A stretch of DNA of 37,739 bases from Gammaproteobacteria bacterium LSUCC0057 (GTDB lineage Bacteria > Pseudomonadota > Gammaproteobacteria > Pseudomonadales > Porticoccaceae): the NCBI GenBank assembly GCA_004535795.1, contig SPIA01000002.1, forward strand, positions 17,930-55,668, given 5' to 3'. The notes under the pieces are model-generated. The model made no database searches. It had not been told where the DNA came from and worked only from the letters and a program-made list of their open reading frames with translations. Shown piece after piece: positions 1 through 10,006 of the stretch. Numbering within the stretch: the stretch's first letter is position 1; the number at the start of each line of letters is the position of its first letter. The position numbers and the translations under genes were made by a program.

Positions 1-1497
1 ACCGTCGCGGCGCAGCTCACCGGCAGCCACCGCCAGTGCCGTCGGCGTGGCCAGCGACAGCGCGCACGGACAGGTGACCACCAACACCGATAGCGCCACC
101 CAGAAACCGTGCTGCCAAGAGGGGTCGGTAGCCCACAGCGACCAGTAGACCATCACTGCGCAAGCGCACAGCAGCACTGCGGCGACAAAGCGGCCGGCGA
201 GTCGGTCGGCGCGCGCCACCCACGCCGGCTTATCGGCCGCGGCCTGCTCAGCGATACGCAGAATTGCCGCCAGCTGAGTCTGCTGGCCAACCGCGGCGAG
301 TTCGATCAGCAGCAGGTTGTCACCGTTGATGGTGCCGGCCGAAACGGTGTCGCCAACCCGCTTGGACTGTGGCGCCGCCTCACCGGTCAAAACCGCCTCT
401 TCGACACTGCTGTTGCCCTCGACCACCCAGCCGTCGCAGGGAATGACTTGGCCGGGGTAGATGCGCAGCCGGTCGCCGCGGTTGAGCTGACGCAGCATCA
501 CACTCTGTTCAGTGCCATTGTCGTCAACCCGCAGCGCGGTCGGCGGCAACAGCTCGTCGGCGCTGTAGAGCGCCAGTAGGTTACGGTAGCGCAGGCGTGC
601 CTCGATGTAGCGGCCGAGCAGCAGGAAAAAGCAGAACATCGACACCGAGTCGTAGTAGACCTCGCCACCGCCGCGCAGGGTGGCGTAGCTGCTGGCGGTG
701 TAAGCGAGCACAATCGCCAGCGATACCGGCAGATCCATCACCAACTGGCCGAGTCGCAGTGCGCGCCAAGCGGCGCGATAGAACGGCAGCGCCGAGTAGA
801 ACACCACAGGGGTGACCAGCACCCAGCTCAACCAGCGCAGCAGCTGCTGCCAGTGGGAGTCGATATCCTGATAGCCTCCAGCGTAGAGTGCGATCGCCAC
901 CATCCCCGCCTGCATCATCGCCAGCCCCGCTACGCCGAGTCGCAGCAGCATACTCTTCAGCGGTTTATCGCTGGTAGTGTCGCGCGCAAACGGCGACAGC
1001 GGAGTGGCTTGGTAACCGATCGCGCGGAGCTCTGCAAGCAGCGTCGAGAATGTCTGCAGCGCCGGCTGCCAGCGCAACGTGACGCGATGTGTGGTGCCAT
1101 TAACCGCGACCGCTACCACCCCGGTGCAGTCGCCGAGGTGTTTCTCGATCAACCAGTTGCAGGCTGCGCAGGTGATGCCATCGACCGCCAGACTGGCGCT
1201 GACGGTGCCATCCGAGTGCTGCTGCAGGTAGTCACCGGCGAGCTCCGCCATATCCCACACCGCCAGATCAGCGTTACCGCTAGGGCGCTGCTCTGGCCGG
1301 CCACTGTCGGCCGAACGGAACTGGTAGAACGACGCCAAACCACCGCTCACGATTGCGCTGGCGACCGCTTGACAGCCGACACAGCAGAACTGCCGGGCTC
1401 GCTCGCCGACGACAAACTCTATCGGCGCGCCGCTGGGTAGTGGCAGCCCACAATGGTAGCAATCTTCAGCCACCAGCCGCTCGGCCGAGTTGCTCAC
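1..1497 (-). CDS. ccoI: Copper-translocating P1B-type ATPase CcoI/FixI (partial, C-terminus off window)
   Basis: Membrane P-type ATPase that exports copper for assembly of the cbb3 oxidase. The reading frame is open to the left edge, giving the first 499 residues. It starts at a GTG that overlaps the ccoH stop as GTGA. In order I see an N-terminal Cys-rich segment (CYHCG near residue 13, CCVGC near 38), a heavy-metal-associated domain with GITCAAC (Cys110, Cys113), several membrane segments, the actuator motif TGEA near residue 350, and the transmembrane metal site CPC at about 476-478 followed by ALSLATPT. The phosphorylation motif DKTGT, the ATP-binding domain and the last helices lie outside the window. 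The CPC and HMA motifs and the position after ccoG-ccoH make it CcoI rather than a general CopA. ccoS may follow beyond the edge. Confidence 0.95.
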   Translation of the reverse strand, partial: MSNSAERLVAEDCYHCGLPLPSGAPIEFVVGERARQFCCVGCQAVASAIVSGGLASFYQFRSADSGRPEQRPSGNADLAVWDMAELAGDYLQQHSDGTVSASLAVDGITCAACNWLIEKHLGDCTGVVAVAVNGTTHRVTLRWQPALQTFSTLLAELRAIGYQATPLSPFARDTTSDKPLKSMLLRLGVAGLAMMQAGMVAIALYAGGYQDIDSHWQQLLRWLSWVLVTPVVFYSALPFYRAAWRALRLGQLVMDLPVSLAIVLAYTASSYATLRGGGEVYYDSVSMFCFFLLLGRYIEARLRYRNLLALYSADELLPPTALRVDDNGTEQSVMLRQLNRGDRLRIYPGQVIPCDGWVVEGNSSVEEAVLTGEAAPQSKRVGDTVSAGTINGDNLLLIELAAVGQQTQLAAILRIAEQAAADKPAWVARADRLAGRFVAAVLLCACAVMVYWSLWATDPSWQHGFWVALSVLVVTCPCALSLATPTALAVAAGELRRDG

Positions 1498-2012
1498 TGC
1501 GCGGTCAGCAACCGGCTGGTGCCGTAACTAAAATCAATTTCACCGTCCAACCGCCAATTGCCGCTGGCGTCGCTGAGCCGCAAGTAATAGCTGTCGCGGG
1601 CCGGCACCGCCAAACTGCCGACCAACTGGCCGGCCGCTCCCGCCGCGCTCAGTGCGACACTGATATCACGCGCCGCACGGATCGGGTGGTGGAGTGTTAA
1701 TTGCGCCCCCGCGGTGGACGGCAGCGGCCCCGCAGCAGCGCTGAGTACAACTGTCACCGTGCCGCTGGCGCGGTCAAACTGCAACCGTGCCTCCACTCCC
1801 AGCTCAGCAGCGCGGCGCTGGGCGGCAAGCGATTGATTGACCGCCAGCCCCTCGCGGTAGTAGTCGTCGACCACCACGTCGTCGCGGTGGCTGAAGGCGA
1901 TAAACACCGTGGCAATACCGGCGACCACCACGCTGGCCGGTAGCGCGATGATGAACCACGGCCAGAACTGACGGTACCACGGGGTAGCTGAAGGCTGGGA
2001 GTAGTGACTCAT
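1494..2012 (-). CDS. ccoH: Cytochrome c oxidase assembly protein CcoH/FixH
   Basis: Small membrane protein (172 aa) needed for stable assembly of the cbb3 oxidase. One N-terminal membrane helix (about residues 15-40, FWPWFIIALPASVVVAGIA) is followed by the family segment around DDYYREGLAVNQ and a periplasmic Ig-like domain. It lies between ccoG and ccoI. Its stop overlaps the ccoI GTG start by four bases, so the two are probably translationally coupled. Start is ATG. Family membership rests on the FixH-type DYYR segment plus context. Confidence 0.92.
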   Translation of the reverse strand: MSHYSQPSATPWYRQFWPWFIIALPASVVVAGIATVFIAFSHRDDVVVDDYYREGLAVNQSLAAQRRAAELGVEARLQFDRASGTVTVVLSAAAGPLPSTAGAQLTLHHPIRAARDISVALSAAGAAGQLVGSLAVPARDSYYLRLSDASGNWRLDGEIDFSYGTSRLLTAQ

Positions 2013-2054
2013 CGTGACATTTCTCTGGCTGATCTAGACCGTTAGTGTAACCGC

Positions 2055-3473
2055 TCAGCGGCGCGGCGCTGGAGAGATAAAGCGACTCTCAGCGCGGTCG
2101 CTCAAGGTCGGCTGATCGCGCTCGCTGACCACAAAGCTTATCGGTATATTGGCGGCCGACAGTGGCTTACTGCTGGTCAGCCGTATCAGTAACTCGCCGA
2201 CTTCGCCGGCCTCGATCATCACCTCGCGCTGGCCGGTGTAGGCGAGCATGGGGCCACCCTCGACAGCGATAGTGTAGTGATGGTCGCGCTGATCCATGTT
2301 GTTAATCTTGACCATGTAGCTATTCTCAATCGCGCCGTCAGGGCGCAACCGGTAGAGCATATCGCGGTCGCGCAAGACATCGACCTCCAGCGGAATACGG
2401 GTCGCCAGAGTGTAGACAAACAGCAGTGTCATCACCGTCACTGCGCTGACATAACCGATAAAGCGCGGCCGCAAAAAACGCACCGGTTCTCCCTTGAGTA
2501 GCGCGTTCTCGGAGGTAAAGCTGATCAAACCGCGCGGATAGTGGAGTTTATCCATCACCGCGTTACAGGCGTCGACACAGAGCCCGCAACTGATGCACTC
2601 GTACTGAAGCCCATCGCGAATGTCGATACCGGTCGGGCAGACCTGTACGCAGAGGGTACAGTCAACGCAGTCACCGAGGCCGTCGCTGCCGCGCTGGTGG
2701 TCGTGGCGGCGCGAACCGCGCTGCTCGCCACGCGCCGCGTTGTAGGAGACCACCAGAGTATCGGAGTCAAACATCACCGACTGAAAACGGGCATAGGGGC
2801 AGACATATTTACAGATCTGTTCGCGCATAAAGCCGGCATTGACGAACGTGCCGAGGGTGAAGAACGCCACCCAAAACACCGCCGCCGGGTGGGCGCTCCA
2901 GCTCAGCAGATCGGTGGTCAGCGCACCGATCGGATTGAAATAGCCGACAAAGGTCAGCCCGGTGGCAAAGGCCACTACTAGCCAGGCGATCAGCTTGCCG
3001 CCTTTGCGGGCGATCTTCTGCGCTCCCCACGGTGAGTTATCGAGCCGAATTCGGCGGTTGCGGTCGCCCTCAAAGCGCTCCTCGATGGCCATAAAGATCT
3101 GAGTGAACACCGTCTGCGGGCAGGAGAAGCCGCACCAGACCCGACCGAACAGATTGGTGACGGTAAACAGTGCAAAGGCGGCGATGATCAACAGCCACGC
3201 CAGCAGCGGAAAGTCCTGCGGCCAGAAGGTAATCCAGAAGACGTGAAATTTTCGCTCGACGAGGTCGAACAACATTGCTGGGCGGCCGTCGATTTGCAGC
3301 CACGGAATGAGGAAATAAGCGCCTAAGAATGGCATCCAGCTCCAGTTTTGTAGCCGCCGGAAGAAACCGTTGAGTCGCCGGGTGTAGATTTTTTCGGCGG
3401 TTTGGTAGAGGTCGAGGACCTGGATCGCCTCGTTGTTGGGATGGCCATTGTTACCGGGGGCCGGTCCGCTCAT
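2055..3473 (-). CDS. ccoG: Cytochrome c oxidase accessory protein CcoG (RdxA/FixG), Fe-S membrane protein
   Basis: Polyferredoxin-like membrane protein (472 aa) involved in copper handling during cbb3 oxidase biogenesis. The ATG at 3473 is chosen because AGGAG sits six bases upstream; a longer in-frame start at 3503 has no such support. It shows several membrane helices, conserved Cys motifs in the membrane part (CGFSCPQT, CKYVCPYAR), a ferredoxin-type pair of 4Fe-4S motifs (CVDCTLCVQVCP and CISCGLCVDACN), and a C-terminal Ig-like periplasmic domain. It follows ccoP after 51 bases that hold a hairpin, so it is probably co-transcribed with ccoNOQP at a lower level. Confidence 0.96.
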   Translation of the reverse strand: MSGPAPGNNGHPNNEAIQVLDLYQTAEKIYTRRLNGFFRRLQNWSWMPFLGAYFLIPWLQIDGRPAMLFDLVERKFHVFWITFWPQDFPLLAWLLIIAAFALFTVTNLFGRVWCGFSCPQTVFTQIFMAIEERFEGDRNRRIRLDNSPWGAQKIARKGGKLIAWLVVAFATGLTFVGYFNPIGALTTDLLSWSAHPAAVFWVAFFTLGTFVNAGFMREQICKYVCPYARFQSVMFDSDTLVVSYNAARGEQRGSRRHDHQRGSDGLGDCVDCTLCVQVCPTGIDIRDGLQYECISCGLCVDACNAVMDKLHYPRGLISFTSENALLKGEPVRFLRPRFIGYVSAVTVMTLLFVYTLATRIPLEVDVLRDRDMLYRLRPDGAIENSYMVKINNMDQRDHHYTIAVEGGPMLAYTGQREVMIEAGEVGELLIRLTSSKPLSAANIPISFVVSERDQPTLSDRAESRFISPAPRR

Positions 3474-3488
3474 AGCAGCTCCTGTGAG

Positions 3489-3519
3489 AGCCGCCGGCAA
3501 CACTCTGCCGACGGCGGCT
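3489..3519 (-). other. Intercistronic hairpin between ccoP and ccoG
   Basis: AGCCGCCGGCA (3489-3499 on plus) pairs with TGCCGACGGCGGCT (3506-3519) except for a three-base bulge, with a six-base loop. There is no T-tract after it on the minus strand. I read it as an mRNA-stability or processing element that separates ccoNOQP from ccoGHI, not as a strong terminator. It ends about ten bases before the ccoG ribosome binding site. Confidence 0.5.
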
Positions 3520-3524
3520 AACCG

Positions 3525-4445
3525 TTAGGGGGCGCCTGTCTGCGATAAGCCGTAGACGTAGGCAGCGATCAGGTGGATCTTTTCTGGGCGAAGTTTGTCA
3601 CTCTGGCTCGGCATGATGCCATTGCGACCCTGGCGCAGGGTGGCGCGAATATTCTCGGCCAAGGTCAAATCAGCCTGCCGGTAGAGCCAGATATTATCGG
3701 TCAAATTGGGCGCGCCGAGCGCCTGCATACCGCTGCCGTCGGGCATATGGCAGCTGGCGCAAAACATCGCGAACTGCTCACCGCCGGCGGCCGCCTGGGC
3801 GGCATTGTGTGGCTCATCGGAGAGGCTCAACACATACTCGGTGACATTGACCACGCCTTCGTCACCCAGTACCGCCCCCCAAGCAGGCATCACCCCTTGG
3901 CGGCCGCCGTTGAGGGTGGCGAGTATCGCCTCGGGATGGCCGCCGTAGAGCCAGTCGTTGTCGGCCAAATTGGGGAAGCCATTGGCACCACTGCCACCGA
4001 CACCGTGGCAGACCGAGCAGTTATTATTGTAGAGCCGACGGCCCATCCGCTTGGCGGCTGGATCACCGGCGAGATCGTCGATGGTGCGGCTGGCATATTC
4101 GGCGTACTGGGCATCCATCTTGGCATCGGCGGCGGCCATCGACGCCTCCCACTGGTTCTCCTGGGTCCAGCCGAGCAGCCCCTGAAAACTGCCAAGCCCG
4201 GGATAGAGAGCCAAGTAGACGGCGGCAAACACCACCGTACCGACAAATTTCCAGAACCACCAGGCCGGCAGCGGATTGTCGTACTCTTCGATACCGTCGT
4301 AACTGTGGCCGGTAGTCGGCGCCTCACCGTCGGTGCCGGGTTGGCCGCTGATGGTAGTCTTGCGATTGGCTACCAGCAGCCACAGGCTACCGAGCAGCGT
4401 CACTACGGTGATGACAATGATCCACCAACTCCAGAATGTGCTCAT
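3525..4445 (-). CDS. ccoP: cbb3-type cytochrome c oxidase subunit III, diheme cytochrome CcoP
   Basis: Membrane-anchored diheme c-type cytochrome (306 aa) that receives electrons and passes them to CcoO/CcoN. It has an N-terminal helix (residues 5-25), a second hydrophobic stretch (about 63-85), and two cytochrome c domains with heme motifs CSVCH (143-147) and CASCH (229-233). A likely axial Met follows each (GVMPAW and GIMPSQ). Length is typical. Its ATG overlaps the ccoQ stop (ATGA), so it belongs to the ccoNOQP operon. Confidence 0.97.
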   Translation of the reverse strand: MSTFWSWWIIVITVVTLLGSLWLLVANRKTTISGQPGTDGEAPTTGHSYDGIEEYDNPLPAWWFWKFVGTVVFAAVYLALYPGLGSFQGLLGWTQENQWEASMAAADAKMDAQYAEYASRTIDDLAGDPAAKRMGRRLYNNNCSVCHGVGGSGANGFPNLADNDWLYGGHPEAILATLNGGRQGVMPAWGAVLGDEGVVNVTEYVLSLSDEPHNAAQAAAGGEQFAMFCASCHMPDGSGMQALGAPNLTDNIWLYRQADLTLAENIRATLRQGRNGIMPSQSDKLRPEKIHLIAAYVYGLSQTGAP

Positions 4446-4630
4446 AACGGCTCCCGCCCATCGGTCGTCTGTTGTGCCGGCGCCTGCATGCCGGGCTCGT
4501 CGGCAAAGGGCAGCTGGGCTGCTTCATCAAATGCCTGCTTATTGCGTTTACTGTAGGCCCACGCAGTGACGCCGATAAAAGCGATAAATGCCACGACTGT
4601 GCTGAGCCCTTGCAAGGTTCCACTGTCCAT
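4442..4630 (-). CDS. ccoQ: cbb3-type oxidase small subunit CcoQ
   Basis: Single-helix subunit (62 aa) of the cbb3 oxidase. The ATG at 4630 gives MDSGTLQGLSTVVAFIAFIG, matching the usual CcoQ N-terminus. A GTG at 4639 that overlaps the ccoO stop is an alternative start adding three residues. The helix spans about residues 8-28, followed by a polar tail. It lies between ccoO and ccoP, the normal place for this subunit. Confidence 0.9.
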   Translation of the reverse strand: MDSGTLQGLSTVVAFIAFIGVTAWAYSKRNKQAFDEAAQLPFADEPGMQAPAQQTTDGREPL

Positions 4631-4635
4631 CGCGA

Positions 4636-5250
4636 TCACCGCTTGCGCTGCAGCAGCGTGCCGAGCTGCTGGAGGTAGGCGAGCAGTGCGTCGATCTCGC
4701 TGACGCCGTCGACATCCGCCTGCGCCGAGGCGATCTGCTCATCGGTGTAGGGGACCCCCACTTTGCGCAGGCCGATCATTTTAGCGGCTGTCTTGCTGCC
4801 ATCGATCCGGTTCTCAAACAGCCACGGGAACGCCGGCATATTGGATTCGGGCACCACCGAGCGCGGGTCGTAGAGGTGGGCGCGGTGCCAGTCGTCGCTG
4901 TAGCGACCGCCGACCCGTGCAAGGTCCGGCCCGGTGCGTTTGGAGCCCCACAGGAATGGGTGCTCGTAGACTGATTCACCGGCGACCGAGTAGTGGCCGT
5001 AACGCTCGGTCTCGGCGCGCAGCGGTCGCACCATCTGGGTGTGGCAGACGTGGCAGCCCTCGCGGATGTAAATGTCACGTCCCTCCAGCTCAACCGCCGG
5101 CAGCGGTTTGAGGCCGGCGATCGGCTCGGTGGTTTCGCCGGTGAAGAACAGCGGCACAATTTGGGCGAGTCCGCCAAAGCTCATCGCGACCACAATCAGC
5201 ACAATCATCAGGCCGATGTTTTTCTCAATAATGGCGTGTTTGTTGGGCAT
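4636..5250 (-). CDS. ccoO: cbb3-type cytochrome c oxidase subunit II, monoheme cytochrome CcoO
   Basis: Monoheme membrane cytochrome c (204 aa) that carries electrons to the CcoN catalytic subunit. It has one N-terminal helix (about residues 12-35), the heme motif CHVCH (66-70) followed by TQMVRPL, and the typical segments [16 protein letters not shown] and NMPAFPWLF, the latter with the likely axial Met. A ribosome binding site (GAGGAG) lies about nine bases upstream of the ATG. It follows ccoN after 13 bases. Confidence 0.97.
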   Translation of the reverse strand: MPNKHAIIEKNIGLMIVLIVVAMSFGGLAQIVPLFFTGETTEPIAGLKPLPAVELEGRDIYIREGCHVCHTQMVRPLRAETERYGHYSVAGESVYEHPFLWGSKRTGPDLARVGGRYSDDWHRAHLYDPRSVVPESNMPAFPWLFENRIDGSKTAAKMIGLRKVGVPYTDEQIASAQADVDGVSEIDALLAYLQQLGTLLQRKR

Positions 5251-5263
5251 CTCTAATAACTCC

Positions 5264-6697
5264 TCAAACCGCTGCAGCGGGGCTGGCAGTGGCGGTGGCC
5301 CTGTCGCGGCCGACCGTCATGTAGACGTTGTAGGCCATCAACAGCATGCCTGCAAAGAAGATAAAACCACCGACAAAACGCACAAAGTAACCGGGGTAGC
5401 TCGCCTCGACCGCCTCGGCAAAGCTGTAGGTGAGTGTGCCGTCGGCATTAAACGCCCGCCACATCAACCCCTGGGCGATGCCGTTAACCCACATCGAGGC
5501 GATGTAGAGCACGGTGCCGATGGTCGACATCCAGAAGTGGATGTTGATCAGGTTCTCACTGTACATCTGCTGCTTGCCCCACAGCCGCGGAATCAGGTGA
5601 TACATCGAGCCAATCGAGATCATCGCCACCCAGCCCAACGCCCCGGAGTGGACGTGGCCGATGGTCCAGTCGGTGTTGTGCGACAGCGCGTTGACAGTTT
5701 TGATCGCCATCATCGGCCCCTCAAAGGTCGACATGCCATAGAACGACAGCGACACCACCAAAAAGCGCAGCGTCGGGTCGGTGCGCAGCTTGTGCCAGGC
5801 ACCGGAGAGCGTCATCACACCGTTGATCATGCCGCCCCACGAGGGCGCCAACAGCACCAGCGACATCACCATACCCAGACTCTGCGCCCAGTTGGGCAGC
5901 GCCGAGTAGTGGAGATGGTGGGGGCCCGCCCAGATATAGATGGCGATCAGCGCCCAAAAATGGACGATCGACAGGCGGTAGGAGTAGACCGGACGCTCCG
6001 CTTGCTTGGGGACAAAGTAGTACATCATGCCGAGGAAACCGGCGGTTAAAAAGAAGCCGACCGCATTGTGGCCGTACCACCACTGCACCATCGCATCGAT
6101 GGCGCCGGGGTAGATAGAGTAGGACTTAGTCCAGCTGACCGGCACCGCCAAGCTGTTGACGATATGCAGCATCGCCACCGCCAAGATGAATGCACCAAAG
6201 AACCAGTTGGCGACATAGATGTGTTTGGCGCGGCGCTTCATGATGGTGCCGAAGAAGACGATCGCATAGACCACCCAGACCACGGCGATGAGGATGTCGA
6301 TCGGCCACTCCAGCTCGGCGTACTCTTTGGTGGTGGTCAGCCCCATCGGCAGAGTGATGGCGGCGGCGACAATGACCAGCTGCCACCCCCAGAAGGTGAA
6401 CGCCGCAAGCTTATCGGAGATTAGCGGCGCCTGGCAGGTGCGCTGCACCACATGGTAACTGGCGGCAAACAGCGCCGAGCCGCCGAAGGCAAAGATCACC
6501 GCGTTGGTGTGCAGCGGTCGCAGGCGGCCAAAATGCAGATAGGGGCCAACGTTGAGGTCTGGCCAGACCAGCTGGGCGGCGAGGATAACCCCCACCAACA
6601 TACCGACAACTCCCCACAGCACCGTGGTGATGGCGAACTGTTTGACGATTTTGGTGTTGTACTCTGGCAGCGAGGCCGCGGATGCGTGATCACTCAT
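5264..6697 (-). CDS. ccoN: cbb3-type cytochrome c oxidase subunit I CcoN
   Basis: Catalytic heme-copper oxidase subunit (477 aa) that reduces oxygen to water and pumps protons. Twelve membrane helices are expected, and the sequence is hydrophobic throughout. Visible signatures are [14 protein letters not shown] and SYHVVQRT (low-spin heme region), [19 protein letters not shown] (CuB His region), [12 protein letters not shown] (Tyr for the His-Tyr cross-link), AGPHHLHY, and [13 protein letters not shown] (heme ligands). AGGA seven bases upstream supports the ATG at 6697. It is the first gene of ccoNOQP-GHI and sits behind an FNR-type promoter. Confidence 0.98.
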   Translation of the reverse strand: MSDHASAASLPEYNTKIVKQFAITTVLWGVVGMLVGVILAAQLVWPDLNVGPYLHFGRLRPLHTNAVIFAFGGSALFAASYHVVQRTCQAPLISDKLAAFTFWGWQLVIVAAAITLPMGLTTTKEYAELEWPIDILIAVVWVVYAIVFFGTIMKRRAKHIYVANWFFGAFILAVAMLHIVNSLAVPVSWTKSYSIYPGAIDAMVQWWYGHNAVGFFLTAGFLGMMYYFVPKQAERPVYSYRLSIVHFWALIAIYIWAGPHHLHYSALPNWAQSLGMVMSLVLLAPSWGGMINGVMTLSGAWHKLRTDPTLRFLVVSLSFYGMSTFEGPMMAIKTVNALSHNTDWTIGHVHSGALGWVAMISIGSMYHLIPRLWGKQQMYSENLINIHFWMSTIGTVLYIASMWVNGIAQGLMWRAFNADGTLTYSFAEAVEASYPGYFVRFVGGFIFFAGMLLMAYNVYMTVGRDRATATASPAAAV

Positions 6698-6772
6698 GCT
6701 CTTTTCCTATGGTTGCAACGCGCCGCACGGTGCGACAGGGCGAGGCGCCGCACAACGCTTGCGACGCCTAGT

Positions 6773-6821
6773 GGGGATTATTATCGGGGCTTAAAGGGGA
6801 GCCGACCTTGACCTGAATCAA
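6773..6821 (-). promoter_or_regulatory. FNR/Anr-dependent class II promoter of ccoNOQP
   Basis: TTGACCTGAATCAA at 6808-6821 differs from the FNR consensus TTGAT-N4-ATCAA at one position. On the minus strand, GATAAT (a -10 hexamer) lies at 6785-6780. If the box is centred at -41.5, the start site falls near 6773 and the -10 falls exactly at -12 to -7. This is class II FNR promoter geometry. It predicts induction of the high-affinity oxidase at low oxygen, as known for cbb3 operons elsewhere. The leader to ccoN is about 75 bases. Confidence 0.85.
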
Positions 6822-6848
6822 ACACGCCAAGCGTAGGCTCGGCGTGTT
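6821..6848 (-). terminator. Probable weak terminator hairpin after argG
   Basis: AACACGCC (6821-6828) pairs with GGCGTGTT (6841-6848). An inner AGC/GCT pair after one mismatch gives a 12-position stem with loop GTAG. On the minus strand the stem is followed by a short T-rich stretch (TTGATT) that is already part of the ccoN FNR box. It lies 25 bases past the argG stop. Confidence 0.5.
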
Positions 6849-6873
6849 ATCGGTAGGCTCTGACATCGGTCCG

Positions 6874-8088
<1,215 letters not shown>

Positions 8089-8285
8089 AACTGCTCCTTG
8101 ACTGTTCAGTGCCCGATGCACCGGAAAAAGATTAGCCATTTTAACCGCTGCGCGCAGTTGTGCCCAGCGGTGTGCCGCGAACACTCGGTTTTTTCTTTTC
8201 AAGCGATAGCCCAGCGGCCATCTGGCTGTCACCAGCCCCCCCTTTTGCGGTAGCATAGCGGCTCTATTTTAAGGAAGCCGCGCGC

Positions 8286-9338
8286 ATGTCAGATCGATCC
8301 TCACTCACCATCACCCGCCCCGACGACTGGCATCTCCACCTGCGCGATGGCGCGGCATTGGACACCACCGTCGCCGCTGCCGGGCGGGGCTTTGCGCGCG
8401 GTATTGTCATGCCCAACCTAACACCGCCGGTCACTACCGTGGCCGAAGCACTCGCCTACCGCGAGCGGATACTGGCGGCGCGGCCAGCCGGCTCGCAGTG
8501 GCAACCGCTGATGGTGCTCTACCTCACCGACAACACGCCGGTAGCCGAGATTGAACGCGCCGCAGCGTGCGAATTTATTGCCGGTGCCAAATATTACCCG
8601 GCCGGCGCCACCACCAACTCCGATTCCGGGGTCACCTCGCTGGCCAAGATCGATCGCGTGCTGGCAGCGATGCAAGAGAGCGGCTTGGTGTTGCAGCTGC
8701 ACGGCGAAGTGACCGACCACGCCATCGATATTTTTGATCGCGAGGCGACCTTCATCGAGCGCCACCTGGTGCCGATGGTGGACAATTTCCCCGACCTACG
8801 GCTGGTGTTAGAGCACATCACCACCCAGCAGGGCGCTGAGTTTGTCTCCGCCGCCGGCGCCAATGTGGCCGCCACCATCACTCCCCAGCACCTGCTTTAC
8901 AACCGCAACGATATGTTGGTCGGCGGCATACGACCGCATCTGTTCTGCCTGCCCATTCTCAAACGCAACAGCCATCAAAAAGCGCTGCTGGCGGCCGCCA
9001 CCAGCGGTAGCGGCAAATTTTTCCTCGGCACCGACTCGGCGCCCCACCCCCGCGGCGCCAAAGAGTCGAGCTGCGGCTGTGCCGGCTGCTTTAGCCACCC
9101 GGCGGCGATTGAGCTCTACGCCGCCGCCTTTGAGGCGGAGGGCAAGCTCGACCAGCTCGAGGGGTTTGCCAGCCACTTTGGCGCCGACTTCTATCGCCTG
9201 CCGCGCAACCGTGACACTGTCACGCTGGCCCGTCAGCGCTGGCAGCTACCGGACAGCCTGCCTTTTGTCGATGGTGAGATAGTGCCACTGGGCGCTGGCA
9301 GCGAGCTCGACTGGCAACTCGTCGAGCCGGCGTTGTGA
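8286..9338 (+). CDS. pyrC: Dihydroorotase (class II, PyrC)
   Basis: Zinc enzyme that cyclises carbamoyl-aspartate to dihydroorotate in pyrimidine synthesis. The 350-aa length fits the homodimeric PyrC type. Metal ligands are visible: His16 and His18 in [10 protein letters not shown], carboxylated Lys102 in [15 protein letters not shown], His in LHGEVTD and in LEHITT, and the catalytic Asp in GTDSAPH. The ATG at 8286 has AAGGA about ten bases upstream. The stop overlaps the rnt GTG start (GTGA), so the two are probably co-translated. Confidence 0.97.
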   Translation: MSDRSSLTITRPDDWHLHLRDGAALDTTVAAAGRGFARGIVMPNLTPPVTTVAEALAYRERILAARPAGSQWQPLMVLYLTDNTPVAEIERAAACEFIAGAKYYPAGATTNSDSGVTSLAKIDRVLAAMQESGLVLQLHGEVTDHAIDIFDREATFIERHLVPMVDNFPDLRLVLEHITTQQGAEFVSAAGANVAATITPQHLLYNRNDMLVGGIRPHLFCLPILKRNSHQKALLAAATSGSGKFFLGTDSAPHPRGAKESSCGCAGCFSHPAAIELYAAAFEAEGKLDQLEGFASHFGADFYRLPRNRDTVTLARQRWQLPDSLPFVDGEIVPLGAGSELDWQLVEPAL

Positions 9339-10006
9339 GCGAGCCGAGCGGGCGCGACAAATCGCTGCTGGCCGAGCGTTTCCGCGGCTTTTTGCCGGTG
9401 GTGGTGGATGTTGAGACCGGCGGCTTCAACGCCCGCACCGACGCCCTGCTAGAGGTCACCGCGGTGTTGTTGGAGATGGATGAGCACGGCACGTTGCGGG
9501 TCGACGAGGTGATCACCCGCCACATTGAGCCGTTCCCCGGTGCCAACCTAGAGCAGGCGGCGCTCGACTTCACCGGCATCGATGTCGACGATCCAGAGCG
9601 CGACAGCTGCGAAGAGTCAATTGCGCTGAGCGAACTGTTCCAGCCGATCCGCCAGGCGGTGCGCCGCCACGGCTGCACCCGCGCGACGATGGTGGCTCAC
9701 AACGCCCACTTTGATCTGGGCTTTATCAATGCCGCGGTGGCGCGCAACCAGATTAAGCGCGCGCCGTTCCACGCCTTCAGCTGCTTTGATACCGCCACCT
9801 TGGCCGGCTTGGCCTATGGCCAGACGGTGCTGGCCAAGGCGTGCATTGCCGCCGGCATTGGCTTTGACAACAAAGCCGCTCACAGCGCAGAGTACGACGC
9901 CGTGAAGACCGCCGAACTGTTCTGTACCATCGTCAACCGCTGGCGCGATCTGGGCGGCTGGCCACTCGCCGACGGCGACGACCAGGACGACAGCAAGGGC
10001 GATTAA
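9335..10006 (+). CDS. rnt: Ribonuclease T
   Basis: DEDDh-family 3'-5' exonuclease (223 aa) that trims tRNA and other stable RNA 3' ends. ExoI motif [19 protein letters not shown] (Asp25, Glu27), Exo[18 protein letters not shown], and Exo[17 protein letters not shown] are all present. The GTG start overlaps the pyrC stop by four bases. The ATG-free start is supported by the coupling and by normal RNase T length. Its TAA stop overlaps the stop of convergent maeB within TTAA. Confidence 0.96.
   Translation: MSEPSGRDKSLLAERFRGFLPVVVDVETGGFNARTDALLEVTAVLLEMDEHGTLRVDEVITRHIEPFPGANLEQAALDFTGIDVDDPERDSCEESIALSELFQPIRQAVRRHGCTRATMVAHNAHFDLGFINAAVARNQIKRAPFHAFSCFDTATLAGLAYGQTVLAKACIAAGIGFDNKAAHSAEYDAVKTAELFCTIVNRWRDLGGWPLADGDDQDDSKGD

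Noticed and set aside
3573-4556. 327-aa plus-strand frame opposite ccoP and ccoQ
   Set aside because: Antisense to genes with clear heme motifs; no recognisable family features.
5072-6049. 325-aa plus-strand frame opposite ccoO and ccoN
   Set aside because: Antisense to strongly conserved oxidase genes; His/Arg/Asp-rich shadow.
8089-8256. N-terminal extension of argG by 56 residues
   Set aside because: GTG at 8088 has AAGGAG at good spacing and begins the family sequence; the extension is basic, low in family likeness and lies in the intergenic region.
8089-8285. Promoters for argG and pyrC
   Set aside because: I found isolated -10-like words (TAAAAT on minus, TAGCAT on plus) but no -35 at acceptable spacing for either gene, so no site is called.
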